This document shows, one piece after another, positions 1 to 5,866 of a DNA stretch of 7,962 nt. The stretch is from Acidimicrobiia bacterium (GTDB taxonomy: Bacteria; Actinomycetota; Acidimicrobiia; IMCC26256; BP-133): contig JAICYE010000074.1 in the NCBI GenBank assembly GCA_025934385.1, forward strand, positions 1 to 7,962. Reading direction: 5' to 3'. The notes below the pieces were generated by a model. The model was not told where the DNA came from. It searched no databases and worked only from the letters and a program-made list of their open reading frames with translations. The first letter of the stretch is position 1, and each line of letters opens with the position of its first letter. The position numbers were made by a program, and so were the translations under genes.

Positions 1-84
1 AACCGCCGGGCGCTGGTCGACAAGGTGGCGGCGGCGGTGATGCTGCAGTCCTGGCTCGACGGGCAACCCCGGAGCGGCTCGTGA
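1..84 (+). CDS. ruvX: RuvX/YqgF-family Holliday junction resolvase-like protein, C-terminal end (partial)
   Basis: Only the last 27 codons are in the window, ending at the TGA at 82-84. The tail includes DKVAAAVMLQSWLD, which resembles the closing helix of YqgF/RuvX proteins, where a D-x-x-AA-x-x-LQ-x-WLD pattern is common. Family members are RNase H-fold proteins linked to Holliday junction resolution or to 16S rRNA 5'-end maturation; the catalytic part lies upstream of the window. The stop overlaps the GTG start of the next gene by four bases (GTGA). The order ruvX-mltG-aroE is frequent in actinobacteria and supports the call. The fragment is short, so identity rests on both the tail and the context. 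Confidence 0.72.
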   Translation, partial: NRRALVDKVAAAVMLQSWLDGQPRSGS

Positions 85-1196
85 CCGACGTCCCGCCCGG
101 CGACCCGTCCGCAACCGGCGTTCCTGATCGGGGCGATGGCCCGGTGATGAACGCCGGTTCGGGGAGGCGGCGGCGGCTCACCCGTCACGGGCGGCGGGTC
201 GTGCTCGGGGCGCTGGCCATCCTCGTCGTGGTCGGGCTCGGCGGCGGGTTGTGGCTGTACCGCCAGGTGGATCCCGGGGGCGGGCCGGGGGCCAAGGTCG
301 TCGTCGACGTCGAGCCCGGCACCAGCGTCGTCGGCGTCGCCGCCCAGCTCGCGGCCAAGGGCGTCGTGAGCTCGGCCCGGATCTTCCGGATCTACCTGAA
401 ACTCGAGGGCGCCGGCACCATCCAGGCCGGCGAGTACGAGCTGCGGAAGAACCTGTCGATGGGCGAGGCCCGGGCGGCGCTCCGGCGGGGGCCGAGCATC
501 AAGTTCCAGAAGCTGACGATTCCCGAGGGGCTGACGCTCGACCAGATCGGCGACCGGGTCGGGGCGCTCCCCGGCCGCAACAAGCAGACATTCCTGGCCG
601 CGGCCAGATCGGGGACGGTGCGGTCGAAGTGGCAGCCGCCCGGCAATTCCAGCCTCGAAGGGCTGCTCTTCCCCGACACCTACCTCATCACCGACAAGGA
701 GGACGACACCGCCGTCCTCCGCCGGCTGGTGGCCCGCTTCGACCAGGTGGCCGACGAGGTCGGGCTCGGGGCGGCGGCGCCGCCGACGCACCTCGGGCCC
801 TACCAGCTCATCGTGGGAGCGTCGCTGGTGGAGAGCGAGGCCAAGGTGCCCGAAGACCGCCCGCTCATCGCCTCGGTCATCTCCAACCGGCTGCAGAAGG
901 GGATGAAGCTCCAGATCGACGCCACCGTCCTCTACGCCCTGGGCGGGCACAAGGACCGCGTCCTCAACAAGGACCTCGAGGTCGACAGCCCCTACAACAC
1001 CTACAAGGTGGACGGGCTGCCGCCGACACCGATCTCGGCGCCGGGCCGGGCCTCGCTCGAGGCCATGCTCCACCCGGCCGACACGACGTTCCTCTACTAC
1101 GTGCTGACCGACAAGAGCGGCAAGCACGCCTTCGCCACGACGCCGTCGGAGTTCGAAGCGCTGAAGGCCGAGGCTCACCGCAAGGGACTGCTGTGA
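81..1196 (+). CDS. mltG: endolytic murein transglycosylase MltG (YceG-like)
   Basis: A 371-residue, single-pass inner-membrane protein; E. coli MltG has about 340 residues. MltG cleaves nascent glycan strands and is thought to set their length during cell-wall synthesis. A charged cytoplasmic N-terminus (RRRR near residue 30) precedes one membrane helix at about residues 40-60. A LysM-like subdomain follows at about 73-140, then the YceG catalytic domain to the end. Family motifs visible are EGLLFPDTYLI (193-203), ASLVESEA (247-254), QIDATVLYALG, SPYNTYKVDGLPPTPI and a closing HPADTTFLYYV segment. Glu251 in LVESE aligns with the catalytic Glu218 of E. coli MltG. The GTG start at 81 has GGAG at 71-74, six bases upstream, and overlaps the ruvX stop. 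Its own stop overlaps the aroE start in the same GTGA manner, so the three genes are probably translationally coupled. Confidence 0.95.
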   Translation: MTDVPPGDPSATGVPDRGDGPVMNAGSGRRRRLTRHGRRVVLGALAILVVVGLGGGLWLYRQVDPGGGPGAKVVVDVEPGTSVVGVAAQLAAKGVVSSARIFRIYLKLEGAGTIQAGEYELRKNLSMGEARAALRRGPSIKFQKLTIPEGLTLDQIGDRVGALPGRNKQTFLAAARSGTVRSKWQPPGNSSLEGLLFPDTYLITDKEDDTAVLRRLVARFDQVADEVGLGAAAPPTHLGPYQLIVGASLVESEAKVPEDRPLIASVISNRLQKGMKLQIDATVLYALGGHKDRVLNKDLEVDSPYNTYKVDGLPPTPISAPGRASLEAMLHPADTTFLYYVLTDKSGKHAFATTPSEFEALKAEAHRKGLL

Positions 1197-2416
1197 CGGT
1201 GGGACGTCCGGCGTTGTCGGGGCACACGCGGGTGGTCGGCGTGATCGGTGACCCGGTGGCGCACTCGCTGTCGCCAACGCTGCACAACGCCGCGTTCGAG
1301 GCCCTCGGGCTCGACTGGGTCTACGTCGCCTTTCCGGTCCCCCGGGGGTGGGGCGCCGAGGCGGTCGCCGCCGTGCCGGCGCTGGGGCTCGCCGGGTTCA
1401 ACGTCACCATGCCCCACAAGGAGGACGTCGCCGCCGCCTGCGACGAGCTCACCGCCGACGCCGCCGCCCTCCGGTCGGTCAATACCGTGGTCGCCCGGCC
1501 CGACGGTCGCACGCTCGGCGACTCCACCGACGGCCCCGGCTTCCTCGACGCCCTGGCCGACAAAGAGATCACCGTCGCCGGGCAGCCCGTCCTCGTCCTC
1601 GGCGCCGGCGGCGCCGCCCGGGCGGTCGTCCTGGCCCTCGGCCGGGCCGGCGCCCTCGTGACCGTCGCCGCCCGTCGGCCCGAGGCGGCGGAGTCCGCCG
1701 CCGCCCTGTCGCCCGGCGCCCGGGCGGTCCTCCTCGAAGCGGTGGCCCCGCTGGGCCCGTCCTCGGTGAGGAGCGCCGGCGCGGTCGGCCCGACGGCCTT
1801 CGCCCTGATCGTCAACGCCACCCCGCTCGGCATGTCGGGCGGCGACGCGCTCCCGGTCGACCCGGAGTCGCTCCACGCCGGCCAGGCGGTCGTCGATCTC
1901 GTCTACCACCCCGCCGACACGCCGCTGCTCATCGCCGCCCGGGCCCGGGGCGCCCGCGCCGTCAACGGCCTCGGCATGCTGCTCCACCAGGCCGCCCGGT
2001 CGTTCACGCTCTGGACGGGAGAGCCGGCCCCGCTCGACGCCATGCGGGCGGCGGTCACCGCCGCCCTCGCCGCCCGCTGCGCCCGGCCCCCGGACGGTTC
2101 ACCCGCGTTCACGGCCGCGCTTTGCTGCAACAGTTACAGCAAAGCGCGGCAGCGACCGGACCGAGCGCCGGCGTCCTGCCCGGCCGACCTCCCGGCCCGT
2201 TACTTGGAGCGGGCGTTGGCCAGCAGCGCGACGACGGCCCCGCGGTCGAGCCCGTCCGCCAAGGGATCGGGCTCATCGGCGGCTTCCGACGGCTCGGCGT
2301 CGACGACCTCCGCCTCGGTGGACACCGCTTGGCTCCGGCTCGATTTCGACGCAGGACGGCCGTCGCCGGCCATCACTGGAGCGGGGGTCTCGGCCGGGGT
2401 GGCGGGCGGCGCCTGA
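1193..2416 (+). CDS. aroE: shikimate dehydrogenase AroE with abnormally long C-terminal frame
   Basis: NADP-dependent reduction of 3-dehydroshikimate to shikimate, in the chorismate pathway. Substrate-domain motifs are GDPVAHSLSP (19-28) and NVTMPHK (70-76). Lys76 and Asp113 (in STDG) are the expected catalytic pair, and Asn97 is a probable shikimate contact. The nucleotide-binding domain has GAGGAAR (137-143) and NATPLGM. The C-terminal motif NGLGMLLHQA contains Gln266. The GTG start at 1193 overlaps the mltG stop and has AAGGGA at 1182-1187, five bases upstream. Recognisable AroE sequence ends near residue 294 (about base 2075), the normal length for the family. The frame then stays open for about 113 more codons, through a 14-bp hairpin and 217 bases antisense to the next gene, and stops at 2414-2416. 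That tail resembles nothing I recognise and is probably chance open frame, but no earlier stop exists in any forward frame after about 2043. Confidence 0.9.
   Translation: MTVGRPALSGHTRVVGVIGDPVAHSLSPTLHNAAFEALGLDWVYVAFPVPRGWGAEAVAAVPALGLAGFNVTMPHKEDVAAACDELTADAAALRSVNTVVARPDGRTLGDSTDGPGFLDALADKEITVAGQPVLVLGAGGAARAVVLALGRAGALVTVAARRPEAAESAAALSPGARAVLLEAVAPLGPSSVRSAGAVGPTAFALIVNATPLGMSGGDALPVDPESLHAGQAVVDLVYHPADTPLLIAARARGARAVNGLGMLLHQAARSFTLWTGEPAPLDAMRAAVTAALAARCARPPDGSPAFTAALCCNSYSKARQRPDRAPASCPADLPARYLERALASSATTAPRSSPSAKGSGSSAASDGSASTTSASVDTAWLRLDFDAGRPSPAITGAGVSAGVAGGA
2114..2150. terminator. perfect 14-bp inverted repeat, candidate bidirectional terminator
   Basis: The left arm GCCGCGCTTTGCTG (2114-2127) and right arm CAGCAAAGCGCGGC (2137-2150) are exact reverse complements around the nine-base loop CAACAGTTA. 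The element lies 50 bases from the 3' end of the convergent DUF4388 gene and about 40 bases beyond the last recognisable AroE codon, which is where a terminator between convergent genes would sit. Neither strand has a T-run after the stem, so this is not a canonical intrinsic terminator. Tail-less hairpins between convergent genes are common in high-GC actinobacteria. The inner stem and loop are AT-rich compared with their surroundings. A protein-binding palindrome is an alternative. Confidence 0.6.
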
Positions 2417-3000
2417 TCGGCAGCGTCGATCTCGACCAGCCCCGCCTGCACCAGACTGCGGAGGACCTTGCAGACGCTGAACTCGCCGCCGTCGAGCACC
2501 CGGATCAGGGCGCTCACCCGGCGACGGCCGTCGATGCCGGTCACCACCCGCCACTGGGCGGCGTCGAGCGTGATCGGCCCGCCCGCCGGCGGTACGGACA
2601 CGAGCCGGGGCCGGGCCTCGATCGACGGGATCACGGCGATGATCTCCCGCCACTCGGCCATGCGGCGGTCGGTCTCGGCCAGCAGGCCGGCGACGTCGAC
2701 CGCCCGCTCCGCCGGCCACGACGGCCGCCGGTCGGCCTCGAATTCGAAGGAGCCGTCCGTGTAGCGGAACAGCTCGAAGCAGACGTCGTTGAGCCGGTCG
2801 AGGACGTCGCCGCCGGTGCCGGGCGGGGGCGGGCCCGTCTGGCCGCCGGCCTCGCCGGCGCAGACCTTCCCGCCGGCGAACCACAGGACGCCGGAGCCGG
2901 CGTCGGCCCGCACGTGGAGGGCACCGGTCTTCTTCGTCCCCGACAGGAGTTCGCACAGCTCGGGGAGGCTGAGGGTATCGAGGGTTCCTTGGAGCGACAC
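2200..3000 (-). CDS. DUF4388 (PATAN-like) domain protein with winged-helix-like second domain
   Basis: A 266-residue predicted cytoplasmic protein with no signal peptide or membrane segment. Residues 1-115 look like the DUF4388/PATAN family. MSLQGTLDTLSLPELCELL is followed by a KTGALHV strand and a GVLWFAGGKV hairpin, then a helix and the FRYTDGSFEFE segment typical of these domains. Residues 143-192 (ITLDAAQWRVVTGIDGRR, then a VCKVLRSLVQAGLVEID helix and wing) resemble the winged-helix-like unit often fused to DUF4388. Residues 193-266 are an Ala/Pro-rich, then acidic, linker ending in a short amphipathic segment, LDRGAVVALLANARSK. The GTG start at 2998-3000 is preceded on its own strand by AAGGCAGGA about 8 bases upstream. 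PATAN domains occur in signalling and gliding/pilus regulators, but this protein has no receiver domain and its role is unknown. It is convergent with aroE and divergent from the dioxygenase-pilB pair. Confidence 0.85.
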   Translation of the reverse strand: MSLQGTLDTLSLPELCELLSGTKKTGALHVRADAGSGVLWFAGGKVCAGEAGGQTGPPPPGTGGDVLDRLNDVCFELFRYTDGSFEFEADRRPSWPAERAVDVAGLLAETDRRMAEWREIIAVIPSIEARPRLVSVPPAGGPITLDAAQWRVVTGIDGRRRVSALIRVLDGGEFSVCKVLRSLVQAGLVEIDAADQAPPATPAETPAPVMAGDGRPASKSSRSQAVSTEAEVVDAEPSEAADEPDPLADGLDRGAVVALLANARSK

Positions 3001-3090
3001 GGCCGCGTCCTGCCTTTCCGAGCCCAGCGCGCTAGTCGGGTTGTCGGCCAGGGCTGGATGGCAAGTGAGACCGTGTCGACAGTCTTGGGT

Positions 3091-3122
3091 GATCGGGGAA
3101 GAAGAGGGGGATACCCTCGATC
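3091..3122 (+). repeat. nested inverted repeats upstream of the dioxygenase gene
   Basis: GAGGG (3104-3108) and CCCTC (3114-3118) are perfect arms around GGATA. A second, alternative stem pairs GATCGGGG (3091-3098) with CCTCGATC (3115-3122), giving eight pairs including one G-U and a 16-base loop. The two pairings share the CCCTC strand, so they are mutually exclusive. The repeat overlaps the weak -10-like TACCCT and ends about 23 bases before the ATG. It could be an operator or a small leader structure. Arms this short in GC-rich DNA can also arise by chance. Confidence 0.25.
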
Positions 3123-3133
3123 AAGACATTCCG

Positions 3134-3143
3134 AAAGGGGGGG
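3134..3143 (+). promoter_or_regulatory. strong ribosome-binding site deciding the dioxygenase start
   Basis: The purine tract AAAGGGGGGG ends two bases before the ATG at 3146. It gives good anti-Shine-Dalgarno pairing within the usual distance. The open frame extends far upstream, so this site is the main reason for choosing this start. Confidence 0.7.
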
Positions 3144-3145
3144 CC

Positions 3146-4054
3146 ATGCTGCCGGAGGAGATCCTCGCCCACGAGCCCCGGGTGCTCACGCAGGCGCAGC
3201 GCGAGTTCTACTTCGCCAACGGCTACCTGCTGGTGGAGGCGGTGGTCGACTCCGACTGGCTGGGTCGCCTCCGGGCCGCCACCGACGAGATGGTCGACCG
3301 CAGCCGGGCCCTCAGCCGCTCCGACCGTGTCTTCGACCTCGAGCCCGGCCACACCGCCGACGGCCCCCGCCTGCGCCGGCTCACCAGCCCGGTCGACCAC
3401 CACCCGGAGTACTGGGCCTTCGCCTCCCAGTCGGTCCTGCCCGAGATCATCGCCGACCTCGTCGGGCCGGACGTGAAATTCCACCACAGCAAGCTCAACT
3501 TCAAGTGGGCCAAAGGGGGCGAGGAGGTCAAGTGGCACCAGGACATCACGTACTGGCCCCACACCAACTACTCGCCGCTCACCGCCGGCCTCTACCTCTA
3601 CGACTGCGGACCCGACCAGGGGCCGCTCATGGTCGTGCCCGGCAGCCACGACGGCGAGCTGTTCTCGCAGTACGACGCCGGCGGCGCGTGGGCCGGCTGC
3701 CTGTCGGAGGCCGACGTCAAGTCGGTGCCGGTGGAGACCGCCGCCGAGCTCACCGGCCCGGCGGGGTCGATCACGATCCACAACTGCCGGGTCGTGCACG
3801 GCTCCCGGCCCAACCACGCCGACGCCGGCCGGCCGCTGCTGCTCAACGTCTACTCCGCCGCCGACGCCTTCCCCTACACGGCCAACCCGCTGCCCTCCAG
3901 CCGCGCCGGCGACATCGTCCGGGGCCGGCCGGCGCTGTGGGCCTACCACGACCCCCGGCCGTGCATGATCCCGCCGGACTGGTCGGCCGGCTACACGTCG
4001 CTCTTCGCCATCCAGCAGCAGGAGCGGTGGGAGGACGTTCAGAGTTCGACCTGA
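3146..4054 (+). CDS. phytanoyl-CoA dioxygenase (PhyH) family Fe(II)/2-oxoglutarate oxygenase
   Basis: A 302-residue soluble enzyme of the PhyH superfamily, which hydroxylates small molecules using O2 and 2-oxoglutarate. The Fe(II) facial triad is visible as His131-x-Asp133 (KWHQDITYW) and His218 (VVHGSRPN). Arg229 (GRPLLLNVYS) lies 11 residues after the distal His, the same spacing as the 2-oxoglutarate-binding Arg in human PHYH. The GPLMVVPGSHDGEL strand-turn and the N-terminal QREFYFANGYLLVE helix are also typical. The ATG at 3146 is chosen because of the AAAGGGGGGG tract directly upstream and because the PhyH fold begins right after it; the frame stays open further upstream without family sequence. 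The C-terminus is short of any extra domain. It lacks the sequence context I would expect of ectoine hydroxylase, so the substrate is unknown. pilB starts 15 bases downstream, suggesting co-transcription. Confidence 0.92.
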   Translation: MLPEEILAHEPRVLTQAQREFYFANGYLLVEAVVDSDWLGRLRAATDEMVDRSRALSRSDRVFDLEPGHTADGPRLRRLTSPVDHHPEYWAFASQSVLPEIIADLVGPDVKFHHSKLNFKWAKGGEEVKWHQDITYWPHTNYSPLTAGLYLYDCGPDQGPLMVVPGSHDGELFSQYDAGGAWAGCLSEADVKSVPVETAAELTGPAGSITIHNCRVVHGSRPNHADAGRPLLLNVYSAADAFPYTANPLPSSRAGDIVRGRPALWAYHDPRPCMIPPDWSAGYTSLFAIQQQERWEDVQSST

Positions 4055-4069
4055 GGCGCCGATATCAGG

Positions 4070-5845
4070 GTGGAAGGTCCGTTTCCCCCCGGGGCCACCC
4101 TGCCCCCCGGGTTCACCCAGCCGGAGCCCGCCCTGCTCTTCCGCCAGCCGCTCGGCGAGATGCTGCTGTCCGAGGGCCTGATCACGCAGGCCCAGCTCGA
4201 CGCGGCCTTGAAGGCCCAGGCCCAGCGGGGGCTCCCGCTCGGCCAGCTCCTGGTGGAGGACGGCGCCGTCACGGAGGCCGTCCTCATGGGGGCGCTGGCC
4301 CGCCAGCTCGGGCTGGACTTCGTCGACCTGGCCGAGTACCCGATCGACCGGGGAGCGGTCGCCCTCCTGCCCGAGGCCATGGCCCGCCGCCTCCTGGCCC
4401 TGCCGATCACCTGGGCTGAGGCCGTCTATTCGGGGGACACCCCCGGAACCGCCAGGCTGGTGGTGGCCATGGCCGATCCCGGCAACGTCCTGGCCGTCGA
4501 CGACCTGCGGGCGGTGACCGGCGCCGAGATCCAGGTCGTCGCGGCCACCCGCACCCAGCTGGCCGAGGCCATCGACCGGTTCCACCGTCTCGACGCCGAG
4601 GTCGACGAGGTCGCCCAGATCGCCGCCGAGGAGCTGGCCGACGACGACGATGCCGACGTCGCCCGGGAGGCCGTCGAGGACGCCCCGATCGTCAAGTTCG
4701 TCAACCTGTTGATCGCCCAGGCGGTGGCCGACCGGGCGTCCGACATCCACGTCGAGCCGACCGAGACCGACCTGCGGATCCGGTTCCGGGTCGACGGCGT
4801 GCTCCACGAGGTCATGCACTCGCCCCGGTCCATCCAGGGCGGCGTGATCAGCCGGCTGAAGGTCATGGCCGACATCAACATCGCCGAACGCCGCATTCCG
4901 CAGGACGGGCGCATCTCGCTCAACGTCGCCGGCAAGGGCGTCGACCTGCGGGTGGCGACGCTGCCGACGGTCTACGGCGAGAAGGTCGTCATGCGGATCC
5001 TCGACAAGACCCAGGCCCGCCTGACGCTGACCGACCTCGGGTTCCACCCGGCGGTGCTGCCCCGCTTCGAGGCCTGCTTCCGCAAGCCCTACGGGACGAT
5101 CCTGGTGACCGGGCCGACCGGGTCGGGGAAGTCGACGACGCTCTACGCCACGCTCAACGTGTTGAACTCCACCGACAAGAACGTCATCACGGTGGAGGAC
5201 CCGGTCGAGTTCCGCCTGCCCGGCGTCAACCAGGTGCAGGTCAATCCCAAGGCCGGGCTGACGTTCGCCGCCGCGCTGCGGTCGATCCTGCGGTCCGACC
5301 CCGACATCGTCCTCGTCGGCGAGATCCGCGACCGGGAGACGGCCACGATCGCCATCGAGGCCTCGCTGACCGGCCACCTCGTGCTGTCGACGCTGCACAC
5401 CAACGACGCCGCCTCCACGCCGATGCGGCTGGTGGAGATGGGCGTCGAGCCGTTCCTGGTCATCTCGGCGCTCGACTGCGTCGTGGCCCAGCGGCTGGCC
5501 CGTCGGCTGTGCGACCGCTGCCGGGAGGAATACGAGCCGACCCACGGCGAGCTGAGCGAGGCCGGCTGGCCGGCGGCGCTGCTCAAAGCCGAGGGGCCGC
5601 CGACGCTCTACCGGGCGGTGGGCTGCGCCGCCTGCTCCCGCACCGGATACCGGGGCCGGCTCGCCGTGCACGAGGTGATGGTGATGAGCGAGGAGATCCG
5701 CCGGATGGTGGTGGAGCGCTATTCCTCCGACGACATCAAGAAGACGGCGCTGGCCCAGGGGATGTTGACGCTCCGGGACGACGGGCTGGTCAAGGTGGCC
5801 CAGGGCAGGACGACGCTCGAGGAACTGTTCCGGGTCATCGCCTGA
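4070..5845 (+). CDS. pilB: GspE/PilB-family type IV pilus (or type II secretion) assembly ATPase
   Basis: A 591-residue cytoplasmic hexameric motor ATPase, expected to power pilin polymerisation at the inner face of the membrane. The N-terminal domain (about 24-160) carries two 24-residue MshEN-like motifs, 27-50 and 56-79, exactly five residues apart. An acidic linker (about 177-200) leads to the ATPase core. There, GPTGSGKST (348-356) is Walker A with Lys354, EDPVE at 376-380 is the Asp box, VGEIRD is Walker B with Glu418, and HLVLSTLHTND at 436-446 is the His box. Cys481, Cys484, Cys519 and Cys522 form the tetracysteine zinc site typical of PilB/GspE and usually absent from PilT. The GTG start at 4070 has only a weak ribosome site, so coupling to the upstream dioxygenase, 15 bases away, is likely. 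Later starts would cut into the first motif. No pilT or pilC follows within the window. A secretion GspE is the main alternative. Confidence 0.95.
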   Translation: MEGPFPPGATLPPGFTQPEPALLFRQPLGEMLLSEGLITQAQLDAALKAQAQRGLPLGQLLVEDGAVTEAVLMGALARQLGLDFVDLAEYPIDRGAVALLPEAMARRLLALPITWAEAVYSGDTPGTARLVVAMADPGNVLAVDDLRAVTGAEIQVVAATRTQLAEAIDRFHRLDAEVDEVAQIAAEELADDDDADVAREAVEDAPIVKFVNLLIAQAVADRASDIHVEPTETDLRIRFRVDGVLHEVMHSPRSIQGGVISRLKVMADINIAERRIPQDGRISLNVAGKGVDLRVATLPTVYGEKVVMRILDKTQARLTLTDLGFHPAVLPRFEACFRKPYGTILVTGPTGSGKSTTLYATLNVLNSTDKNVITVEDPVEFRLPGVNQVQVNPKAGLTFAAALRSILRSDPDIVLVGEIRDRETATIAIEASLTGHLVLSTLHTNDAASTPMRLVEMGVEPFLVISALDCVVAQRLARRLCDRCREEYEPTHGELSEAGWPAALLKAEGPPTLYRAVGCAACSRTGYRGRLAVHEVMVMSEEIRRMVVERYSSDDIKKTALAQGMLTLRDDGLVKVAQGRTTLEELFRVIA

Positions 5846-5858
5846 CGGGCGTTAGCCT
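5829..5858 (+). promoter_or_regulatory. candidate promoter for a leaderless cupredoxin mRNA
   Basis: TAGCCT (5853-5858) matches the actinobacterial -10 pattern TANNNT and lies eight bases before the GTG at 5867, so transcription would begin at or next to the start codon. No purine-rich ribosome-binding tract lies between pilB's stop (5845) and this GTG, which agrees with leaderless translation. A weak -35 candidate, TTCCGG (5829-5834), is 18 bases upstream of the -10, inside the end of pilB. Six-base matches are easily random. Confidence 0.4.
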
Positions 5859-5866
5859 CGCCACCC

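Larger units (their letters stand above)
3001..3145. promoter_or_regulatory. divergent intergenic region between the DUF4388 gene and the dioxygenase-pilB pair
   Basis: A 145-base spacer that must hold the leaders, and presumably the promoters, of two divergent genes. On the + strand a TACCCT hexamer at 3112-3117 fits the actinobacterial -10 pattern TANNNT. However, the nearest -35-like hexamer, TTGGGT (3085-3090), is 21 bases away, so the promoter is not convincing. No clear promoter was found for the minus-strand gene. A strong ribosome-binding tract, AAAGGGGGGG (3134-3143), precedes the ATG at 3146. Two overlapping inverted repeats lie just upstream of it (see the separate entry). The region is a little less GC-rich than the flanking genes. 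Confidence 0.5.

Noticed and set aside
2043..2200. A sequencing frameshift as the reason aroE has no normal stop
   Set aside because: All three forward frames are open through this stretch, so a shift would not yield a nearby stop. A lost or miscalled stop codon remains possible.
3085..3117. TTGGGT/TACCCT as a sigma-70-type promoter for the dioxygenase
   Set aside because: The 21-base spacing is too long for a standard promoter, so only the -10-like hexamer is mentioned, as weak.
1348..4419. A 1023-codon open frame on the + strand spanning aroE, the DUF4388 gene, the dioxygenase and part of pilB
   Set aside because: Its translation is almost entirely Arg, Gly, Pro and Ala with no domain pattern, and four genes with clear motifs occupy other frames over the same bases. 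High GC makes such stop-free shadows common.
3032..5671. An 879-codon open frame on the - strand opposite the dioxygenase and pilB
   Set aside because: The composition (Gly, Asp, Val, Arg, Gln runs) is that of an antisense shadow, and both catalytic motif sets lie on the + strand. No ribosome site or domain supports it.
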